A stretch of DNA of 64,000 nt from Austropuccinia psidii. Lineage: Eukaryota > Basidiomycota > Pucciniomycetes > Pucciniales > Sphaerophragmiaceae. Below, in pieces: positions 59,150 through 64,000 of the stretch (position 1 is the first letter of the stretch; each line of letters opens with the position of its first letter). The notes under the pieces are model-generated. The model was not told where the DNA came from and did not search any database. It worked only from the letters and a program-made list of their open reading frames with translations. The stretch is from contig JALGQZ010000002.1 of assembly GCA_023105745.1 (NCBI GenBank), positions 81,919,785-81,983,784 of the forward strand. Reading direction: 5' to 3'. The translations under genes and the position numbers were made by a program.

Positions 59150-60270
59150 TTTCACGTCAATTTAAAGATAAAAGGTGAAAATATAAGATAAAATACACAC
59201 CTTTTGGTGGTAATTTAGCTTTTTCTGAGTTGAATAAGGTGCCTCTTTTAGCAATCTGCACCTCAATACTGTCTTCAGATTCTGCTTCTGAAGATTCTGG
59301 ACTAGTGATATATCTTTTACTGAGTCTGTTGCCAGCTGCACAGTATTTGATTAAAGACACTAAAAGAAATTATAAAAGAGAAAAAATTATTTTTTATACT
59401 TTTTAAAATATTTTTTAAAGATTTTTTATAAGTTTTATATTTTTTAATATTAAAAAAATTATTCTTTTTAAAGAAAAAAATTAAAATTTAAGATTTTGAA
59501 TGAAAATTAATTCAGAGTAACTCAAAGAATAATTTTATAAGTTTTTGGATGTGAAAAAGCCACGTGTAAAAACAATATAAAATTAAACCAAATTCCTCAA
59601 TGAAAAAGATTTTAAAACAATTTCAAAAATAAAAATATTTTAACTCCAAATTGAAAGAAAAAAATTAATTAAATTAATATATTTTAGAGCTTAAAAATAT
59701 ATTAATTAAGGGTACAAGGTTCAAAAAACACGGCCAGGCCCCCAAATGTAAGATGTGACTATGAAACTGATGATAATATTACTATTAATCAACAGCACTA
59801 TGTCTGTTCTTATGAAATATAATAATAAAAATTATTATAACCACAATTAAATAATTATAAAATTATTTCTTTCACGTGTTATACACTACTAGTGATTATA
59901 ACAGTGAGCAGTAATTGTCTACAAGAATCAATTACAAGAAGAATTTAATAATAAAAACTTCTTTTATTAAAATAATAAAATTATTTTAATATATAATTAT
60001 CTTTTACAAGAATAATTATAAAGATAATTCTTGAAGAAAACTATTACTAGAGAAAAACTTTAAGAATTAAAGATAAAAGACTCACTAATACTCCAAAGAA
60101 CTTATTGATAATAAAAGTAGAGAAATTTGACGTGGAATTGTGGATTTAAGGGATCAAAAGGATTTATAACAGTATTACAACAATATATAGTTGGATTCTA
60201 TGATTTCACGTCTTTCTGATTGATTCTGAAAGAATTAAAACACTTAAGAATAGTTGAACTAATACTTACT
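58372..60270 (-). CDS. ORF1 of element A: spliced, overlapping protein of 286 residues
   Basis: Proposed exons (minus): last base A of a leader exon (60270, donor ACAA|GTAAGT; 60086 before GTGAGT is an alternative), 59359-59201, 59135-59004 and 58940-58372. Introns: 59360-60269, 59136-59200 (AAAG|GTGTGT...ACCAG), 58941-59003 (CAAG|GTCTGT...TCCAG). All phases agree and no stop occurs before 58372. The start would be A|TG TCT, created by splicing. The protein begins acidic (SSEAESEDS), has [37 protein letters not shown], a Lys/Gln/Pro-rich part and PYPQGYRIP, ending NRTFPRK. It lies one base out of frame with Gag-Pol (Gag-Pol is -1). Function is unknown; homologues occur in B, D and F. Confidence 0.65.
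59136..59200 (-). other. ORF1 intron 1 of element A, containing the Gag-Pol ATG
   Basis: 65 bases, donor GTGTGT, acceptor CATACCAG. The Gag-Pol ATG (59149) is 14 bases from its end, so intron removal deletes that start codon. Confidence 0.6.
59361..59746 (-). other. Leader of element A with primer-binding site
   Basis: AT-rich leader. 59729-59744 reads TGGGGGCCTGGCCGTG on the minus strand, two bases inside the LTR. A 3' splice site CTTTTAG|TGTCT ends the leader. Confidence 0.75.
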
Positions 60271-61669
60271 TGTTGGTAATAAAGATTTAATAAATTGATA
60301 AGATGATGATGATAAGGAAAAAACAGCAAGAAGAGGCTTCTTTTAAGTCAACAACAGCTCACAGAGGCGTGCCATGGAGCAAACTGAAAAACCAGTGAGT
60401 GAGAAAACAATAAACCTTTTTGGATTATTGATTGCATCATCTGTTGTCATGTAAGATTATCATAATTACTTAATTGATGCTTTTACGTGACTACCAACCC
60501 CAATATGGTTAAGAATAAAAGGAGTAACACTTGTAAATCTTCTTTTATTCTAAAAGAATCATTGATTTCTCAAAGTTATCAATGTTATTGCCAATTTCAT
60601 CACAGGTTGTAATTACTGTGAATTTTTGAAGATTCAGTGTTTCACGTAGAATATCCAAAAATGGACTGTAAGTAAAACTTTTAATTTTACTAGTAAAACT
60701 GTAATTCCTTTTGGTTGTACCATAGATAATACAGTTCTCCTTTAGTCCTGAAAGTTTCAGAAAGATTCATTAAGAATTGTATTTTTAATGAATTTTTGAA
60801 GGTTTTACCTCATTTCTACGTAGAATTGCAAATAGCAGTGTTTTGCTGGTTGCTATGAGGTAAATCAATGAATATGGGTCCCAAAAGGGTTTTAATTACT
60901 CTTTTGGGGTTTATCCATGGAAAGTCATTAGTAATTGACATGGTTACAGGAGTGTAAGTAGCTCATTACCTCCTTGGCACGTCAAAATAGCAGGTTATTA
61001 GCTATTTTCTGATGTTTTACAGTAGTTGTAACTTGGTAACCAAGTTCCCAAAGAGTTTTAGTTTACCAATTGGGCCAAGATGAGCCATGGATCCATGCTC
61101 TGGAGCTATCCACGCTTCTGAGGCCTCAGAAGTTGGGTACCCTGGCTCTCTTTGATGTCTTTTGTCCCCCTTGCCCAATTTTTACGTCAAAATAGTAATT
61201 TAAGCTTAAAGTGAGATATCCACTATGGGTGTACCAAAAGTCCATGTAAGAATACCATGATATTAAGTGCTCAAAACATGCATAACACTATTCTTAGTGT
61301 ATATGTAACATGGGATTTCTCACTTTCCTATTATTTTGGCTAAAAATCAAGAAAAACAAAAATTTTCACGGATCTTTTATGTGGTATTAATGATGTGGTA
61401 TTGAAGTATTTTCCATTTTACCACCTCAAATACTTAAATTGAGCTTATTCACTCTATGGAGCTACCCTAGGTGAATTTTTGTGTAGAATCCAAATCTGGT
61501 CTTAAATCCATGGATTTACTTACTCAATAAAAAGTTATTCATCTTTTCTGAAATTGAAAATGATGAATTTTGGATATATGCATGACTTATGAGTTTTGCA
61601 TAATTCAAAATTTCTTTTTAAGATAATTGTGGCCTATTTGGGTATGTAAAATATACCTCAAGGCTCACA
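59747..61669 (-). repeat. 5' LTR of element A, 1923 bp
   Basis: Same sequence as the 3' LTR. On the minus strand a TATA-like TTAAAAGA (60339-60346) precedes the donor ACAA|GTAAGT (60269) by about 77 bases. Confidence 0.95.
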
Positions 61670-61674
61670 AAGAT
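61670..61674. repeat. Target site duplication AAGAT (right) of element A
   Basis: Matches 51377-51381; element E sequence resumes here. Confidence 0.95.
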
Positions 61675-63344
61675 GGCCACCAGGCACATGTCTTAATTCT
61701 TTACATTGTTCTGTCTTCAGAAAGATGTCCAGAATAAATGTTATCATGGCATTCTAGTAGTATTGTGTTAATCAACATTCTACTACATAGGACCATGACA
61801 GATGTGTGTTTAGATCTATGATATAGTATACCATCAAACAAATGGAATCTTCCATTATCATAAGATGTTTTCCAAATATCATCCAGAGAATTAGCCAATC
61901 CTGCATCTTTGCAATCTTTGTCAAGTAGAGAAGTAAGTATATGGCAATTTTTATCTTGCTTATAGCTTTCTCTAACTTCCTCCAAGAATTCTGTTCCCAC
62001 ACCTGTGATGTTAATTCCTTCAATTGGGATTTGAGGTTCTGCACTTGTAGGAACATAGGCAGGATTTTCAGGTGTATTGGGTAATGCCCATCTACTTAAG
62101 CCATCAGCATTCCTGTGAATATTTCCAGCTTTATGTACTATGGTCATATTGCCTCTATACTCCTGTATAGCAATCTGCCATCTTAACATGTGTCTGTTTG
62201 GAGTTTTCATGTTAAGAAGTGACTTTACTGCATTACAATCAGTAATTACTTCAAACACACTACCATCAAGATAGTAATGAAGTTTTTCCAGAGCCCAAAC
62301 AAGGCAAAGGCACTCCATTTGGCTAGCTCCATATCTGGCCTCAGTAGGTTTAATTTGTCTTGAAATAAAACAAATTGGACCTTCATAAGGCTTGTCATTT
62401 ACAATTTTAACTTGATGAAGAGCAGCTCCTAGACCTTCATCACATGCATCAATATACAGCTTGAAAGGAAGTTTCCAGTCTGGCATCAGTAATAATGGTG
62501 CATTGGTCAAGGCATACTTGATTTTATCATATGCTTGAATTCTCTCCTGAGTCATTTCTAAAACAGTTTGTTGATCACAAATTCTGTATAATGATCTGGC
62601 ATGGATTGCAAAATTGTTGAGGTCTTGCCTGTAATAACTGGCAAAACCTAAGAAAGACATCATTTCTTTTTTGTTCTGGGGCATCTGTTTCAGTAAACCT
62701 GCAGCCACTTTGTTCTTATCAACCTCAATGCTTAGTCCTGAGACTACGTATCCTAGAGCTTTTAACTCATGAAACCCAAAATGAAATTTTTTAAGAGAAA
62801 TTTTCATGTTCACTTGTAGAATTTTCTTGAGTACTAATGAAAGTCTCTCTAAATGTAATTGCCAGGTTTCTGAACAAATGATAATGTCATCAATATAAAT
62901 GATTAACCATCCCTCTGATAATTCATGTGGGAAGATAGTATTCATCATTCTTTGGTAATGAGAGGGTGCATTTTTAATACCAAAAGGCATCCTCAAATAT
63001 TCATAAATACCACAATGAGAAATTATTCTCAATACTTTCCTAGCATGAGGTGTCAAAACATTCTGGTGAAAGCCATTCAGAGCATCCATGGAAGTGATGA
63101 ATCTTGCTTTGGATAATTGAGTCAAAGTCTCATGAATTCTAGGGAGTGGATACCTGTCTGGGATAGTATAGGTATTTAGTGCTCTAAAATCACCAACCAT
63201 CCTTGACTTATCAGTATGCCAAGTAATGATTACTGGGGTTGTGACTTCTACCTCCTCATTGTGTCCAACCTTTCTAAGAACTCCCAGTTTCGTTAGTTCA
63301 TTAATATGATTTTCTAATGCTTCTCTAGCCCTAGGGCTAGCTGG
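61675..63344 (-). pseudogene. RT, RNase H and integrase zinc finger of element E
   Basis: A minus-strand frame open from the miniature element down to a TAA at 61701 (after HLSEDRTM). It encodes RT with [29 protein letters not shown], RNase H with [14 protein letters not shown] and [18 protein letters not shown], and the HECHDN-like integrase finger. Apart from that stop it is well preserved. It is the continuation of 50013-51376, split by element A, and is closely related to element B. Confidence 0.9.
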
Positions 63345-63349
63345 GTAAG
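63345..63349. repeat. Target site duplication GTAAG (left) of the miniature element
   Basis: Repeated at 63814-63818; removal restores CTGGGTAAGCTGG as in element B at 18927-18939. Confidence 0.95.
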
Positions 63350-63466
63350 TGTCACATGGTGGAATGTGATCTACAACTTGCCAGTATTAACCGGTCTTTC
63401 AACCGGTTTAATAGCCTTTTCGGCAAGAGTTCCCTTTGCTGAGGTCTGGCAGGCAGCATTGTGACA
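63350..63466 (+). repeat. Left terminal repeat of the miniature element
   Basis: 117 bp, TGTCACA...TGTGACA with 7-bp inverted ends, plus an internal hairpin CCGGT-CTTTCA-ACCGG. Confidence 0.95.
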
Positions 63467-63489
63467 ATAAACCGGTTACCAACGTCATG

Positions 63490-63500
63490 GGTTCGATTCC
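63490..63500 (+). promoter_or_regulatory. Pol III B-box-like GGTTCGATTCC
   Basis: An exact match to the GGTTCGANTCC consensus, in a context (CGTCATGG before, GGTTGGAGAC after) like the 3' half of a tRNA. An A box upstream is weak (TGGCAGGCAGC at 63448, in the left repeat). Confidence 0.55.
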
Positions 63501-63696
63501 GGTTGGAGACAAGAGGAGGTCTCAATCAAACAACCAGAAATCGCTGGGTTTTCCGCTCCATTGCTGTACAAGGGTTCCGCCCCTTGGGGGTTCCTTGTAG
63601 GCTCCTGTTGTGACTAATGTAACTCCATGAGGGTGACATGGGTAATACCATCAGTTACATGCACTTCGGGACGCAGTGCTCTAAACCTGGGGGTGC

Positions 63697-63813
63697 TGTC
63701 ACATGGTGGAATGTGATCTACAACTTTCCAGTATTAACCGGTCTTTCAACCGGTTTAATAGCCTTTTCGGCAAGAGTTCCCTTTGCTGAGGTCTGGCAGA
63801 CAGCATTGTGACA
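63697..63813 (+). repeat. Right terminal repeat of the miniature element
   Basis: 117 bp, two differences from the left copy (CTTTCCAG versus CTTGCCAG, and GCAGACAG versus GCAGGCAG). Confidence 0.95.
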
Positions 63814-63818
63814 GTAAG

Positions 63819-64000
63819 CTGGTCTCCTTAATAGTGGCGGATAAGGCCTTTCCACATTAAGCATAATGTCCACCTCATGGCCTTTTATAGCCTCAAGTGG
63901 TTCATTATCTGAAGCAAAGGCTTCCCTGTATTGAAATAAAATTTCAATAAGCTCTTCCTTCATTTCCGGTGTTAACTCAGGACTAATTTGTGCTTCAATT
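63819..64000 (-). pseudogene. Element E pol, protease-RT linker (cut by window edge)
   Basis: Continues element E upstream of the miniature insertion: MKEELIEILFQYREAFASD and GHEVDIMLNVERPYPPLLRR, the N-terminal part of RT, as in elements A and B. The frame runs on into the miniature element, which supplies a foreign tail and stop. Confidence 0.85.

Larger units (their letters stand above)
51382..61669 (-). mobile_element. Complete Ty3/Gypsy chromovirus, element A (10.3 kb)
   Basis: Two 1923-bp LTRs flank an intact internal region with primer-binding site, spliced ORF1, a 1900-codon Gag-Pol and a polypurine tract, bounded by AAGAT duplications. By eye the LTRs differ at two positions (near 51470/59835 and 52337/60698). 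It is inserted in the integrase of element E. All catalytic motifs are present, so it may be autonomous and recently active. Confidence 0.95.
63350..63813 (+). mobile_element. TRIM-like terminal-repeat miniature element, 464 bp
   Basis: Two 117-bp direct terminal repeats (63350-63466 and 63697-63813, two mismatches seen) start TGTCACATGG and end ATTGTGACA, enclosing 230 bp with no coding capacity. Flanking GTAAG duplications of 5 bp show integration by an LTR-type integrase. A perfect B-box lies 24 bases inside the left repeat. No clear primer-binding site starting TGG is next to the left repeat and only a weak purine stretch (CTGGGGGTG) precedes the right one. It interrupts element E pol. 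Confidence 0.9.

Noticed and set aside
63444..63510. Complete tRNA gene at the left repeat/internal junction
   Set aside because: Only the T-loop B box and a short GTCT/AGAC end pairing fit; T-stem and D-arm do not pair properly.
63350..63813. Retrozyme (hammerhead ribozyme) in the miniature element
   Set aside because: No CTGATGA plus GAAA core arrangement found on either strand.
1..64000. CRISPR arrays, rRNA genes, bacterial operons
   Set aside because: No regularly spaced direct repeats with unique spacers, no rRNA segments, and introns plus LTR elements indicate a eukaryote.

Overview
This window is about 64 kb of AT-rich, intron-bearing eukaryotic DNA dominated by nested Ty3/Gypsy (chromovirus-type) LTR retrotransposons. 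Introns of 50-70 bases with GTAAG-type donors, GAL4-like Cys6 clusters, a TET/JBP-like dioxygenase remnant and a CACTA-like transposase remnant point to a basidiomycete. From memory the protein families look most like those of a rust fungus (Pucciniales, Austropuccinia type). That is recollection and has not been checked by search. I see no rRNA gene, intact tRNA gene, CRISPR array or confident single-copy host gene.

Layout. 1-7138: element F (minus strand, left end off-window), with gag/protease, a 5' LTR and a solo LTR inserted antisense at 2958-4943. 7139-13700: a decayed Cys6 gene (7797-8902), an integrase-chromodomain fragment of another Gypsy lineage (about 9640-10960) and a decayed CACTA-like transposase (11764-13660). 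13701-24644: element B (minus), two dissimilar LTRs around a heavily mutated gag-pol. 24645-33573: element D (minus), cut on its left by B's LTR, with a second antisense solo LTR at 28868-30871. 33574-47222: non-LTR accessory DNA with a tRNA-Ser-like remnant, a multi-exon Cys6 gene (36988 to about 39593), a 78-bp minisatellite and a TET/JBP-like pseudogene (40530-41807). 47223-64000: element E (minus), interrupted by complete element A (51382-61669, duplication AAGAT) and by a 464-bp terminal-repeat miniature element (63350-63813, duplication GTAAG).

Element A is the only intact element. It has a 1900-residue Gag-PR-RT-RNaseH-IN-chromodomain polyprotein with all catalytic motifs, and its 1923-bp LTRs differ at only the two positions I could find.

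The most interesting observation is a second protein, called ORF1 here, that overlaps the polyprotein N-terminus in another frame and is assembled by splicing. In A, B, D and F the polyprotein ATG lies 14, 14, 14 and 20 bases inside the end of an ORF1 intron. Splicing would therefore delete the polyprotein start and give ORF1, while retention would expose it. Exon 1 begins with TG after a 3' splice site in all four, so the ORF1 start codon may itself be made by splicing (A|TG) from a donor in the LTR. In the overlap ORF1 is clearly better conserved between A and B than the polyprotein frame. The second notable item is the miniature element, which has a perfect Pol III B-box sequence just inside its left repeat.
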